DNA of 11,968 bases from an uncultured Bacteroidota bacterium (GCA_903833025.1 CAILDT010000591.1:1-11968); one strand, 5' to 3'. Positions 1 through 6,522 are shown, counted from the stretch's first letter. The notes: generated from the sequence alone by a model not told the origin. Made by a program: numbers and translations.

Positions 1-175
1 AGGAGGAGAAATAATTTTAAATGCAAATGGGTTAGAAAAATTCATTCTAAAATACTTTTGCAATGAAAATTTACTTCTGGAAACGAAACAAAAAAATAAA
101 GAATATATTCAAAAAAATAAAGGTGCTACGGAAAATGTTTTGAATTATCTTTGGGATAATAAATTTATAAATTAA
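1..175 (+). CDS. waaA: C-terminal end of probable Kdo transferase WaaA (partial)
   Basis: Reading from base 2, an open frame with no start in the window runs 57 codons to a TAA at 173-175, so only the C-terminus is present. The tail has a GG followed by a helix containing LEKFIL, then a helix ending in KEYIQKNKGATENVLNYL. That pattern fits the last helices of Bacteroidota 3-deoxy-D-manno-octulosonic-acid transferase, which usually end with a short helix, a conserved GAT and an amphipathic helix. WaaA is a membrane-associated GT-B glycosyltransferase that moves Kdo from CMP-Kdo to lipid A precursor on the cytoplasmic face. The donor-binding motifs lie outside the window, so the call rests on the C-terminal pattern alone. 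Another GT-B glycosyltransferase is the main alternative. Its last 11 bases overlap the 3' end of the opposing cytidylyltransferase gene. Confidence 0.55.
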   Translation, partial: GGEIILNANGLEKFILKYFCNENLLLETKQKNKEYIQKNKGATENVLNYLWDNKFIN

Positions 176-854
176 ATACTTCTGGAAATTTATTTTTATT
201 ATTATCGATAATTTCTGCAAGTACAAAATCCTTTTCGTAATCAATGTCCATTGCTTCAATTGAAGATATTTCGTGCATCTGCGAGGATAATCCCAAGCGA
301 TTATAACCTGAATTCACAAATGAGGTTTTTGAAAAAATAAAATAGCTTGAATTTTCCTGAAACACCGGATTCAAATCTTGAGTGCGATTTAATGAACCTT
401 TTTCATGATTTACAGGAGTTCCATCGGATTGAAATACACGTTGTTGAATTCTTGTAACTGAAAAAAGAGAATCATATACTGGTAAAGAGGAAACATACTT
501 TTCTATTGCATTTGTAATAGTTTCATTTGTCAGCAACGGATTCGTAACGTGAGTTTGAAAGATATGTTCATTCTCACAAAACTGAATATCATATTTTACC
601 AAATCATTACCTGAGATATGACCTCCAATTAAGTGAGGAGGGCGATTAATTGCGATTCCTTTTGAAAGTTGATTTGCGAACTCAAGAATCTCCTGACTAT
701 CAGAATCAATAAGTAATTTATCTATCCAAGGATGGTTATTTAATCTTTCAAGTATAATTGTATAAAGTGGAAACCCATTAAACAATCTGAAATTTTTATT
801 AGGTATTCGTTCAGATAGTTTTTTTATAAAAACGATTGCTCTTATTTTTTGCAT
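165..854 (-). CDS. NeuA-like acylneuraminate cytidylyltransferase family protein
   Basis: This 229-residue protein fits the CMP-sugar synthetase family (PF02348), which couples CTP to an acidic sugar such as a sialic or other nonulosonic acid for surface glycans. The length is normal for the family. Visible motifs are the N-terminal nucleotide loop KKLSERIPNKN (residues 11-21), LLIDSDSQEI (47-56), a THVTNPLLTNETI segment (101-113, usually TSPLR), DSLFSV (128-133) and the metal-binding DID (203-205) with D209. The signature NVQGDEP of KdsB is absent, so it is not a standard CMP-Kdo synthetase. The nucleotide loop is atypical: the usual RGGS is KKLS, with Lys where Arg is expected. The start is ATG at 854-852, followed by MQKIRAIVFI, where the first Rossmann strand belongs. 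The upstream region is A-rich without a clear Shine-Dalgarno. The 3' end overlaps the WaaA-like gene. The sugar substrate cannot be named from sequence. Confidence 0.8.
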   Translation of the reverse strand: MQKIRAIVFIKKLSERIPNKNFRLFNGFPLYTIILERLNNHPWIDKLLIDSDSQEILEFANQLSKGIAINRPPHLIGGHISGNDLVKYDIQFCENEHIFQTHVTNPLLTNETITNAIEKYVSSLPVYDSLFSVTRIQQRVFQSDGTPVNHEKGSLNRTQDLNPVFQENSSYFIFSKTSFVNSGYNRLGLSSQMHEISSIEAMDIDYEKDFVLAEIIDNNKNKFPEVFNL

Positions 855-1004
855 ATATTTCTTTCTTGTTAATGAGATTAAAAGATTAATTAATTGTTCA
901 TTACGAAAATCTTTTCTGCGAATTTAATTATTTATTTCAACCTTTTTGTTTTTCTATGGGAGAACCATTAACATTTGACTCAGATAGAGTCGTGCAGTTA
1001 TTTC

Positions 1005-1042
1005 AAAAAAAACGCAACCTACTTATGTAAGTTGCGTTTTTT
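1005..1042 (-). terminator. Rho-independent terminator, potentially bidirectional
   Basis: CGCAAC at 1013-1018 pairs with GTTGCG at 1031-1036. The stem is extended by A (1007-1012) against T (1037-1042), and the loop contains an extra TAC/GTA pairing around TTAT. On the - strand the stem is followed by a run of T (complement of 1005-1012), 24 bases past the stop of the 46-residue gene. On the + strand it is followed by six T, so it could work in both directions. It separates the 46-residue gene from the downstream cytidylyltransferase, which must then have its own promoter between 855 and 1004. I see no clear promoter consensus there. Confidence 0.8.
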
Positions 1043-1065
1043 AAATCGAGATGTTGTTACTTCTT

Positions 1066-1206
1066 TTATTCAATTATTGTAGCGTCAGGGTAACGTTCCT
1101 TCCACGCTTTGAATGCTTCCATTGAACGAACTGTTATTGTTGTTCTGCTGTCCACTTGAATTTTTATCTTCGGACGCAAGTCGATTTTTACTTTTTTTGC
1201 TCTCAT
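1066..1206 (-). CDS. Small 46-residue basic protein, function unknown
   Basis: ATG at 1206-1204 opens a 46-codon frame ending with TAA at 1068-1066. The protein starts MRAKKVKIDLRPKIKIQV, continues through DSRTTITV and ends FKAWKERYPDATIIE. I do not recognise the family. The N-terminal half is Lys/Arg-rich and predicts as alternating beta strands; the C-terminal half reads as an amphipathic helix with two aromatic residues. There is no signal peptide, membrane helix or zinc motif. The gene status is supported by a good hairpin terminator 24 bases after the stop and by its placement between gene ends. A near-consensus -7 box (TATACTTG on the - strand, complement of 1243-1250) lies about 37 bases before the start, though the TTG upstream is only 15 bases away. 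It follows clpB on the same strand after 110 bases, so co-transcription with clpB is also possible. A nucleic-acid-binding or ribosome-associated role would be a guess. Confidence 0.6.
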   Translation of the reverse strand: MRAKKVKIDLRPKIKIQVDSRTTITVRSMEAFKAWKERYPDATIIE

Positions 1207-1276
1207 TTTATATATCATTTTATTATTGTTTTAATTTATTTACAAGTATAACGCAATTTGTTAGCCAATCGTTACT

Positions 1277-1296
1277 GTGTTAACGAATTTTAACAC
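1277..1296. other. Small hairpin between clpB and the 46-residue gene
   Basis: GTGTTAA (1277-1283) and TTAACAC (1290-1296) form a perfect 7-base-pair stem around a six-base loop. Five bases further on, TGTTATTAACA (1300-1310) is a second near-perfect dyad using the same TTAACA half. No T tract follows on the - strand, so it is not a textbook terminator. It could stabilise the clpB 3' end or be a weak operator-like repeat. Confidence 0.4.
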
Positions 1297-1316
1297 CAAT
1301 GTTATTAACAATTTGT

Positions 1317-3959
1317 TCATTTCATTTTTTCTTTTTTCTCCTTCTTCGGCTTACTATCCTCTGCTATAGGGTGTCTGAACACAAATTCTTTATCAAACAC
1401 ATCTAAAACTATATCAGCATTCTTTTGCACTTTTCCAGCCAATATTTGTTTTGAAAGTTCGTTCAAAACTCGTTTTTGCATTACTCTTTTTACCGGACGA
1501 GCACCAAATTGCGGGTCGAAACCAAGTTGCGCCAACCATTCTATTGCTTCGGGAGTGGCTGTAAGATGAATATCGTTTCCCTCCAACATTTTCTCTATTC
1601 CTTTAAATTGAAGTTCGACGATACGATGCACGTTATCTCGGGTAAGTGGCGTGAACATAATGGTTTCATCAATACGGTTAAGAAACTCAGGGCGAATAGT
1701 TTTCTTTAAAAGTTCAAATACTTCCACTTTTGTTTTTGCCATTATTTCATCGTGGTTTCTTTCGTTCATCTTCTCAAAATTTTCCTGAATAAGGTGCGAA
1801 CCCATATTGGAAGTCATAATGATAATAGTGTTTTTGAAGTTAACTACACGTCCTTTATTATCTGTTAATCTGCCATCATCAAGCACTTGAAGCAAGATAT
1901 TAAATACATCAGGATGCGCTTTTTCTATTTCATCAAGCAATACAACGCTATAAGGTTTTCTGCGAACTGCTTCGGTCAATTGTCCTCCTTCCTCATACCC
2001 AACATATCCTGGAGGCGCACCAACCAAGCGACTAACAGCGTGGCGTTCCTGATATTCACTCATATCAATTCTCGTCATACTGTTTTCGTTATTAAAGAGA
2101 AACTCTGCTAATGCCTTAGCCAGCTCAGTTTTACCAACACCTGTTGTTCCAAGAAAAATAAACGAACCTATCGGACGTTTAGAATCTTGAAGCCCAGCGC
2201 GGCTTCTGCGCACTGCATCACTTATTGCTTCTATTGCTTCTTCCTGCCCTACCACTCTTTTACCTAATTCATCTTCCAGATGCAATAATTTTTCTCTTTC
2301 ACTTTGCAACATCCGCGATACAGGTATGCCCGTCCAGCTCGCTACTGCTTCTGCAATATCTTCGCTATCCACTTCTTCTTTTATCATTTGCGAACCGTTT
2401 GTTTGCATCTCCGCTAATTTGCTTTCAAATGATTTTAATTGCACTTCTGCTTCCTTAATTTTACCATAACGTATCTCTGCCACTTTGCCATAATCACCGT
2501 TGCGTTCGGCTTGCTCGGCTTCAAACTTAAAGTTCTCTACTTGTTCTTTTACCTTCTGAATTCCCTCCACCACTTCTTTTTCGCTTTGCCATTTAGCACG
2601 CAGATTAGTACGTTTATCTGATAGTTCAGCAATTTCTTTATTCAAATCTTCCAACTTCTTTTTATCATTCTCTCTTTTTATTGCTTCTCTTTCTATCTCC
2701 AACTGACGGGTTTTACGCTCCACTTCATCCAGTTCTATTGGCATTGAGTTAATCTGCATTCTTAACTTAGAAGCTGCCTCATCCATTAAGTCAATTGCTT
2801 TATCAGGCAGAAACCTATCGTTGATGTAGCGTTGCGACAACTCGACAGCGGAAATAATGGCTTCGTCTTTTATACGAACTTTATGATGTGTTTCATATTT
2901 TTCTTTTATTCCTCTTAATATGGAAATAGCATCTTCGGCACTTGGTTCATCCACCATTACCTTTTGAAAGCGGCGTTCAAGGGCTTTATCCTTTTCAAAA
3001 TACTTTTGAAATTCGTTCAAGGTAGTTGCACCAATTGCTCTCAACTCTCCTCTTGCCAAAGCAGGTTTCAGAATATTAGCGGCATCCATTGCACCTTCTC
3101 CACCGCCAGCGCCAACGAGTGTATGTATCTCGTCAATAAATAAAATAATTTCGCCTTCGGCAGAAATCACTTCTTTAACTACTGCTTTCAATCGTTCTTC
3201 AAACTCCCCTTTAAACTTAGCACCAGCAATCAATGCGCCCATATCGAGCGAATAAATTTGTTTCGATTTTAAATTATCAGGCACATCACCATTTATGATA
3301 CGATGCGCAAGCCCTTCTGCAATAGCTGTTTTACCAACGCCCGGCTCTCCAACTAATATGGGATTATTTTTTGTTCTGCGCGAAAGTATTTGCAACACCC
3401 TCCGTATCTCTTCATCCCTGCCTATTACAGGGTCGAGTTTACCCTTTTTTGCCTGCTCGTTCAGGTTAATTGCATATTTATTTAATGCGTTATAGGTTTC
3501 GTCGGCACTCTGACTTGTAACTTTTGCACCCTTGCGAAGCTCATTAATAGCAGCTTTCAAATCTTTTTCATTCACACCATTGTCTTTCAATAATTGAGAA
3601 ATTGTATCTTTAACAGACAACAATGCAAGCAGCAAATGCTCTATCGAAACATACTCATCACCAAATTCTTTCAGATACATTGATGCTTTAGAAAGTGCCT
3701 GATTAGCAGTATTCGACAGAAATGGTTGTCCGCCGGAAACCTTTGGATAACCCTCTACAATTTTATCCAGCGCCTTTGTAAACATCGTCGTATTTACATT
3801 CAGTTTCTTTAAAATAAAGGGCGTAACGTTTTCATCTACTTCAAGAATACCTTTTAAGATATGCCCGTTTTCGATGGCTTGCTGCCCGTTGTTAGTTGCA
3901 ATTTGCATTGCTTGTTGCACTGCTTCTTGCGATTTGATTGTGAAATTATTTAGGTTCAT
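1317..3959 (-). CDS. clpB: ATP-dependent disaggregase ClpB
   Basis: ClpB is the cytoplasmic Hsp100 hexamer that threads aggregated proteins through its central pore, working with DnaK/DnaJ/GrpE. The 880-residue length is close to the usual 860. In order: Clp N-terminal repeat domain (about 1-145), NBD1 with Walker A GEPGVGKT (204-211), Walker B ILFIDE (272-277) and arginine pair LERR (327-330), and a long charged coiled-coil middle domain (about 405-530). The middle domain separates ClpB from ClpA and ClpC. NBD2 follows, with Walker A GTTGVGKT (604-611), pore loop GYVGY (651-655), Walker B VVLLDE (672-677), and sensor-2 GARPVKR (819-825). The NBD1 pore loop reads KFKGEFEER, with Phe in the usual Tyr position. 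The tail ends in a Lys/Glu run (869-880). All catalytic motifs are intact. The start is ATG 3959-3957 in the standard MNLNNFTIKSQEAV context. No CIRCE operator is visible upstream. A weak -7-like GACCTTTG lies at the complement of 3982-3989. Confidence 0.98.
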   Translation of the reverse strand: MNLNNFTIKSQEAVQQAMQIATNNGQQAIENGHILKGILEVDENVTPFILKKLNVNTTMFTKALDKIVEGYPKVSGGQPFLSNTANQALSKASMYLKEFGDEYVSIEHLLLALLSVKDTISQLLKDNGVNEKDLKAAINELRKGAKVTSQSADETYNALNKYAINLNEQAKKGKLDPVIGRDEEIRRVLQILSRRTKNNPILVGEPGVGKTAIAEGLAHRIINGDVPDNLKSKQIYSLDMGALIAGAKFKGEFEERLKAVVKEVISAEGEIILFIDEIHTLVGAGGGEGAMDAANILKPALARGELRAIGATTLNEFQKYFEKDKALERRFQKVMVDEPSAEDAISILRGIKEKYETHHKVRIKDEAIISAVELSQRYINDRFLPDKAIDLMDEAASKLRMQINSMPIELDEVERKTRQLEIEREAIKRENDKKKLEDLNKEIAELSDKRTNLRAKWQSEKEVVEGIQKVKEQVENFKFEAEQAERNGDYGKVAEIRYGKIKEAEVQLKSFESKLAEMQTNGSQMIKEEVDSEDIAEAVASWTGIPVSRMLQSEREKLLHLEDELGKRVVGQEEAIEAISDAVRRSRAGLQDSKRPIGSFIFLGTTGVGKTELAKALAEFLFNNENSMTRIDMSEYQERHAVSRLVGAPPGYVGYEEGGQLTEAVRRKPYSVVLLDEIEKAHPDVFNILLQVLDDGRLTDNKGRVVNFKNTIIIMTSNMGSHLIQENFEKMNERNHDEIMAKTKVEVFELLKKTIRPEFLNRIDETIMFTPLTRDNVHRIVELQFKGIEKMLEGNDIHLTATPEAIEWLAQLGFDPQFGARPVKRVMQKRVLNELSKQILAGKVQKNADIVLDVFDKEFVFRHPIAEDSKPKKEKKEKMK

Positions 3960-4040
3960 AGTTTTTATTTTTATTTGTCTGCAAAGGTCAAAAGATGTTC
4001 CAATTGAAAATATGATGGAAGTCAGGACAAAATGGCAGGC

Positions 4041-4066
4041 AATTCCTAATTCCTAATTCTTAATTA
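4041..4066 (+). repeat. Heptameric AATT array 1
   Basis: Three successive 7-base units, AATTCCT, AATTCCT and AATTCTT, are followed by a partial AATTA. It lies 80 bases upstream of clpB and at the left border of the gap's inverted repeat. The same AATTNNN phase recurs at 4212-4236 and 6388-6418. Similar short AATT-type tandem arrays are common between genes in Bacteroidota. A function is not established. Confidence 0.7.
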
Positions 4067-4074
4067 TTTCCCCC

Positions 4075-4173
4075 GCTTCGCGAAATGAAATACTAAATGT
4101 AAAGTACTATGTGCGCCTCCGGCACTCGGTGTGTCGCACGCTCGTTTTTTTAGTTTATTTCCAATTTTCAAGC
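4075..4173. repeat. Imperfect inverted repeat with GC-rich centre
   Basis: The left arm (4075-4115) carries, in order, GCTT, GAAA, GAAATA, CTAAA and GTGCG. The right arm (4135-4173) carries the exact complements in mirror order: CGCAC, TTTAG, TATTTC, TTTC and AAGC. All pairs centre near 4124, with small indels between blocks. The centre is strikingly GC-rich for this window and contains a smaller hairpin, GTGC (4111-4114) with GCAC (4122-4125). Seven T follow the GC core on the + strand (4145-4151), giving it a terminator-like look, but no + strand gene lies upstream. Flanking AATT arrays on both sides suggest a composite intergenic element. It may be a miniature mobile or extragenic repetitive element; no direct target duplication is obvious. 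Confidence 0.5.
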
Positions 4174-4211
4174 TCCCCACATTTTCAGCACGTCAATACC
4201 CCTGAGCGTCA

Positions 4212-4236
4212 AAATTATGAGTTATAAATTACGAGT
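4212..4236 (+). repeat. Heptameric AATT array 2, dispersed copy of 6394-6418
   Basis: This 25-base segment matches 6394-6418 at 23 of 25 positions in the same orientation (differences at the 15th and 21st bases). It has the same 7-base period: AATTATG, AGTTATA, AATTACG. It lies just past the stop of the acyltransferase gene, so it would be in that transcript's 3' untranslated region. Confidence 0.75.
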
Positions 4237-4245
4237 CGCTTAATT

Positions 4246-5595
4246 TTAGAGCGTGGCAATAAATTCGTTTTTCGCTTTGTCGAACTCAGAAATAAGTTGT
4301 TGACGCTCCGTGATGAGTTGAGAGATGAATGTGGATTTTTTGTAGAAGAGTATAATTAGCATCCATTTGGTGCGGATTTGGTTAACGGTGGTTTGATACC
4401 AGTAGGCGAAAATCCCTGTTAATGGGAGGCTTATTGCATACGCGATTGTGAGTGTTTGGTTGTGTGTCAGTTTGTAGATTGTTATTATTTGTGCGGTGTA
4501 AAATATTATGAAGGTGAAGAAGCCACCTACCATTGAAATTGCGCCTTTGAATTCTTTTTCTTTGCTTATTTTTTTTGCGAGGATGCCAGGAATTTGGAAT
4601 GGGAGGTAGTTGTTTACTAGTCCGTATAAAAAAATGGGTGCACCGAGTGTGATTATTAATAGGGCTTTGAGAGCGTTGGTGATGAATGATTTACTTTTTG
4701 TGTCGGGTGCGATGTCAAAATCTTGAAGTGAAAGTTGTGCGAGGTTTTTGAAATATTGGTTTATTCTGTTTCGTAATGTTTCGACTTTTTTGGGGTCGTG
4801 AATGAGGAAATAATTTACGGTGGCGATGATGTTTTTGGTGATAATGAATTGTTCGTCTTTTTGGTTTTCGGTTATTCCTCGTTGTTCGGAGAGATGAGAT
4901 TTGTAGAGTGTTTCGATGTTTTGTACGAGTTCATCGGTTTGTTTGTCTTCGATGGCGATGATTAGGTTTTCGAGTTGTTTGGTGATTTCGGCTGTTAGCG
5001 ATTGTGCTCCTTTGAAGGTGTCGGTTGTGTATTCGGCTTTATAATTGGCTACTGTGATGGGTTTGTGGATGTTGATGAATAGGTCGCGATTGAATTTGTG
5101 TGGGTCGGAATAATTGAGTCCGATGTTTACGATGTGTACTCCTAATTGGAAATTATTTTTTTCTTCGGCACCTAAAACGATGCGTGCTGCGCCTGTTTTG
5201 ATGGGTCGGAGTTTTCGTTCAGTGATGGAGATGCCTTCGGGAAACATAAGTATTGCTCCTCCTTTTTCGAGATGTTGGAAACATTTTTCAAATGTTTCTT
5301 GGTTTTTTGACATCTGTGAAGGGTCGTCCTGCTTTCGATATACGGGTATGATGTTAAATTTGGGTAGTAGCCATTTGGCGAGTTTGGATTTGAAGAGTTG
5401 ACCTTTTCCGAGAAAATACACTTCGCGATTTAGTATGGTTGCAATTACGATTGGGTCCATAAAAGTGCTGGGGTGATTGGCTAATACTAATAAAGGACCT
5501 TTGGCAGGAATGACTTCTTTGTTGCGAATGACGATGGAACGGAAAAATGTTCGCACAGTTATTTTCATTAATATTTTTAGGAAGGAGTATAGCAT
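4246..5595 (-). CDS. PlsC-type glycerophospholipid acyltransferase with C-terminal membrane domain
   Basis: The N-terminal half is a PlsC-like acyltransferase. The catalytic HX4D is in NHPSTFMD (H41, D47), there is a GKGQLF segment (63-68), and the acceptor-binding FPEG is at 118-121 followed by SITERKLRPIKTGAARI. These enzymes transfer a fatty acyl chain from acyl-ACP, acyl-CoA or acyl-phosphate to glycerol-3-phosphate or lysophosphatidate at the inner membrane. At 449 residues it is about twice a bacterial PlsC. The extra C-terminal half has a helical linker (200-290) and three likely membrane spans (about 307-328, 352-374, 383-400). This layout, and the spacing of NHPSTFMD and FPEG, recall the eukaryotic SCT1/GPT2 glycerol-3-phosphate acyltransferases more than PlsC. 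Acyl donor and acceptor specificity cannot be read from the sequence. ATG 5595-5593 lies three bases after the trmH-like stop, so the two genes are translationally close and almost certainly one operon. The coding strand is unusually rich in C and poor in G. Confidence 0.88.
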   Translation of the reverse strand: MLYSFLKILMKITVRTFFRSIVIRNKEVIPAKGPLLVLANHPSTFMDPIVIATILNREVYFLGKGQLFKSKLAKWLLPKFNIIPVYRKQDDPSQMSKNQETFEKCFQHLEKGGAILMFPEGISITERKLRPIKTGAARIVLGAEEKNNFQLGVHIVNIGLNYSDPHKFNRDLFINIHKPITVANYKAEYTTDTFKGAQSLTAEITKQLENLIIAIEDKQTDELVQNIETLYKSHLSEQRGITENQKDEQFIITKNIIATVNYFLIHDPKKVETLRNRINQYFKNLAQLSLQDFDIAPDTKSKSFITNALKALLIITLGAPIFLYGLVNNYLPFQIPGILAKKISKEKEFKGAISMVGGFFTFIIFYTAQIITIYKLTHNQTLTIAYAISLPLTGIFAYWYQTTVNQIRTKWMLIILFYKKSTFISQLITERQQLISEFDKAKNEFIATL

Positions 5596-5598
5596 TGA

Positions 5599-6381
5599 TT
5601 ACTTTTTATTGATTATTGTCCGGCGGAACTCGGAACAGATGATGGATGTTGCTATGGCAGCGTTTAGGGATTCGGCCTCGCCAGTGTTTGTTTTTAATTG
5701 TGAGAAGGTAGGGATGCTTATTTTGTTCGTGATGAATGGAATTATATTTTCGGATATTCCTTTTGATTCGTTTCCTATTATAATGATAGCGTTTTTTGGT
5801 AGTTGTGTTTTATAAATATTTTCGCCTTGTAGTAGTGCGCCGAAAATTGGCAATTGATTATTGATGATTGTTGATTGGAAAAGGGATTCTAAATCTTGAT
5901 AATGAATTTTTATGCGGGCGATGGAACCCATTGTGGATTGTACTACTTTGGGATTATAAATATCAGCAGTGGTGTTGCTGCAAATTATATTTTCGATTGC
6001 AAACCAATCGGCAATGCGGATGATGGTTCCTAAATTGCCAGGGTCTTGAATGTTATCTAACACTAAAGTTAGTTTGTTTTTTAGTGTTTCGATTTCCAAA
6101 TTATAGTTGGGTATTTCGCAAACTGCAAGTACTTGGTTTGGGGTGTGAAGGGTGGAGATGCGCACTAATTCGTTTTCTTTGATTTCGAAACGCTCGATTG
6201 TATTATCTATTTTATTGTTTCGAAAAAATTCGGAGGTGGCGTAAACTTGTTTTACGTGGATGGAAGAAGTTAATAGTTCGCAAACTATTTTTGTTCCTTC
6301 GGCAATAAATAAGTTATGTTCTTCTCTGAACTTTTTTAGTTTGAGAGAGGTGATGAATTTTATTTGGTTTTTAGATAACAC
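5599..6381 (-). CDS. SpoU/TrmH-family RNA 2'-O-methyltransferase
   Basis: This is a 260-residue SPOUT-class enzyme that methylates a ribose 2'-OH in rRNA or tRNA using S-adenosylmethionine. An L30e-like substrate-binding domain (about 1-95, with FIAEGTKIV at 25-33) precedes the knotted SpoU domain. The three signature motifs are LVLDNIQDPGNLGTIIR (106-122, catalytic-type Asn116 and Arg122), IIGNESKGIS (201-210) and ESLNAAIAT (237-245). The layout matches the RlmB/TrmH/TsnR group, but the target nucleotide cannot be assigned. The start is GTG at 6381-6379. It is chosen because the next residues, LSKNQIKFITSLKLKK, match the usual N-terminus of Bacteroidota members, and an in-frame TAA (complement of 6397-6399) lies six codons upstream. 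A perfect -7 box (complement of 6420-6427) precedes it. It is the first gene of a two-gene operon with the acyltransferase. Confidence 0.93.
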   Translation of the reverse strand: MLSKNQIKFITSLKLKKFREEHNLFIAEGTKIVCELLTSSIHVKQVYATSEFFRNNKIDNTIERFEIKENELVRISTLHTPNQVLAVCEIPNYNLEIETLKNKLTLVLDNIQDPGNLGTIIRIADWFAIENIICSNTTADIYNPKVVQSTMGSIARIKIHYQDLESLFQSTIINNQLPIFGALLQGENIYKTQLPKNAIIIIGNESKGISENIIPFITNKISIPTFSQLKTNTGEAESLNAAIATSIICSEFRRTIINKK

Positions 6382-6387
6382 TTTTTG

Positions 6388-6418
6388 AATTATAAATTAT
6401 GAGTTATGAATTATGAGT
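6388..6418 (+). repeat. Heptameric AATT array 3 in the trmH-like gene leader
   Basis: Units AATTATG (6395-6401), AGTTATG (6402-6408) and AATTATG (6409-6415) follow a partial AATTATA unit. The segment 6394-6418 is a 23/25 match to 4212-4236 in the same orientation. On the - strand it would form most of the 5' untranslated region of the trmH-like mRNA, between the -7 box and the GTG start. Confidence 0.75.
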
Positions 6419-6419
6419 T

Positions 6420-6427
6420 CAAAGATA
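6420..6427 (-). promoter_or_regulatory. Bacteroidota-type -7 element for the trmH-acyltransferase operon
   Basis: The - strand reads TATCTTTG, a perfect match to the Bacteroidota TAnnTTTG -7 consensus, about 38 bases before the GTG start. No good TTG element is visible at the usual distance upstream, so the promoter would rest mainly on the -7 box. Confidence 0.45.
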
Positions 6428-6480
6428 GGAAAGAAAAAGGAAGATGAGTTGATTAGTAAAACTACTACGGAATAAATGAG

Positions 6481-6488
6481 TAATTTTG
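6481..6488 (+). promoter_or_regulatory. Bacteroidota-type -7 element for tamL
   Basis: TAATTTTG is a perfect TAnnTTTG match 34 bases before the tamL GTG start, which would give an mRNA leader of roughly 30 bases. The nearest upstream TTG (6449-6451) is 29 bases away, longer than the usual spacing of about 19, so the -33 element is weak or absent. Confidence 0.45.
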
Positions 6489-6522
6489 AGGGCTGCAAGC
6501 GCAAACAACTTTAGTAGAACTG

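Noticed and set aside
956..1030. A 24-codon + strand frame beginning ATGGGAGAACC and ending inside the terminator
   Set aside because: It ends within the hairpin, has no ribosome binding site or promoter, and is too short to distinguish from chance.
2225..2621. + strand frames rich in Leu, Phe and Ile inside clpB
   Set aside because: They are the complement of the charged coiled-coil codons of clpB, which explains their apparent membrane-like composition.
4111..4151. GC hairpin followed by seven T as a + strand terminator
   Set aside because: No + strand gene lies upstream, and on the - strand the T run would precede the hairpin. It is better explained as part of the inverted repeat.
4171..4211. 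- strand words GACGCTCAGG and GTGGGGAGC, reminiscent of a 16S rRNA segment
   Set aside because: Spacing differs from 16S by about 11 bases and the intervening sequence does not match, so it is probably coincidence and not an rRNA fragment.
4041..4236. Heptad arrays considered as a CRISPR-like array
   Set aside because: Units are 7 bases with no spacers of uniform length and no cas genes, so they are simple tandem repeats.
5477..5815. A 112-codon + strand frame across the trmH-acyltransferase junction
   Set aside because: It lies antisense to two well-supported genes and has no recognisable domain; it is a shadow of their composition.
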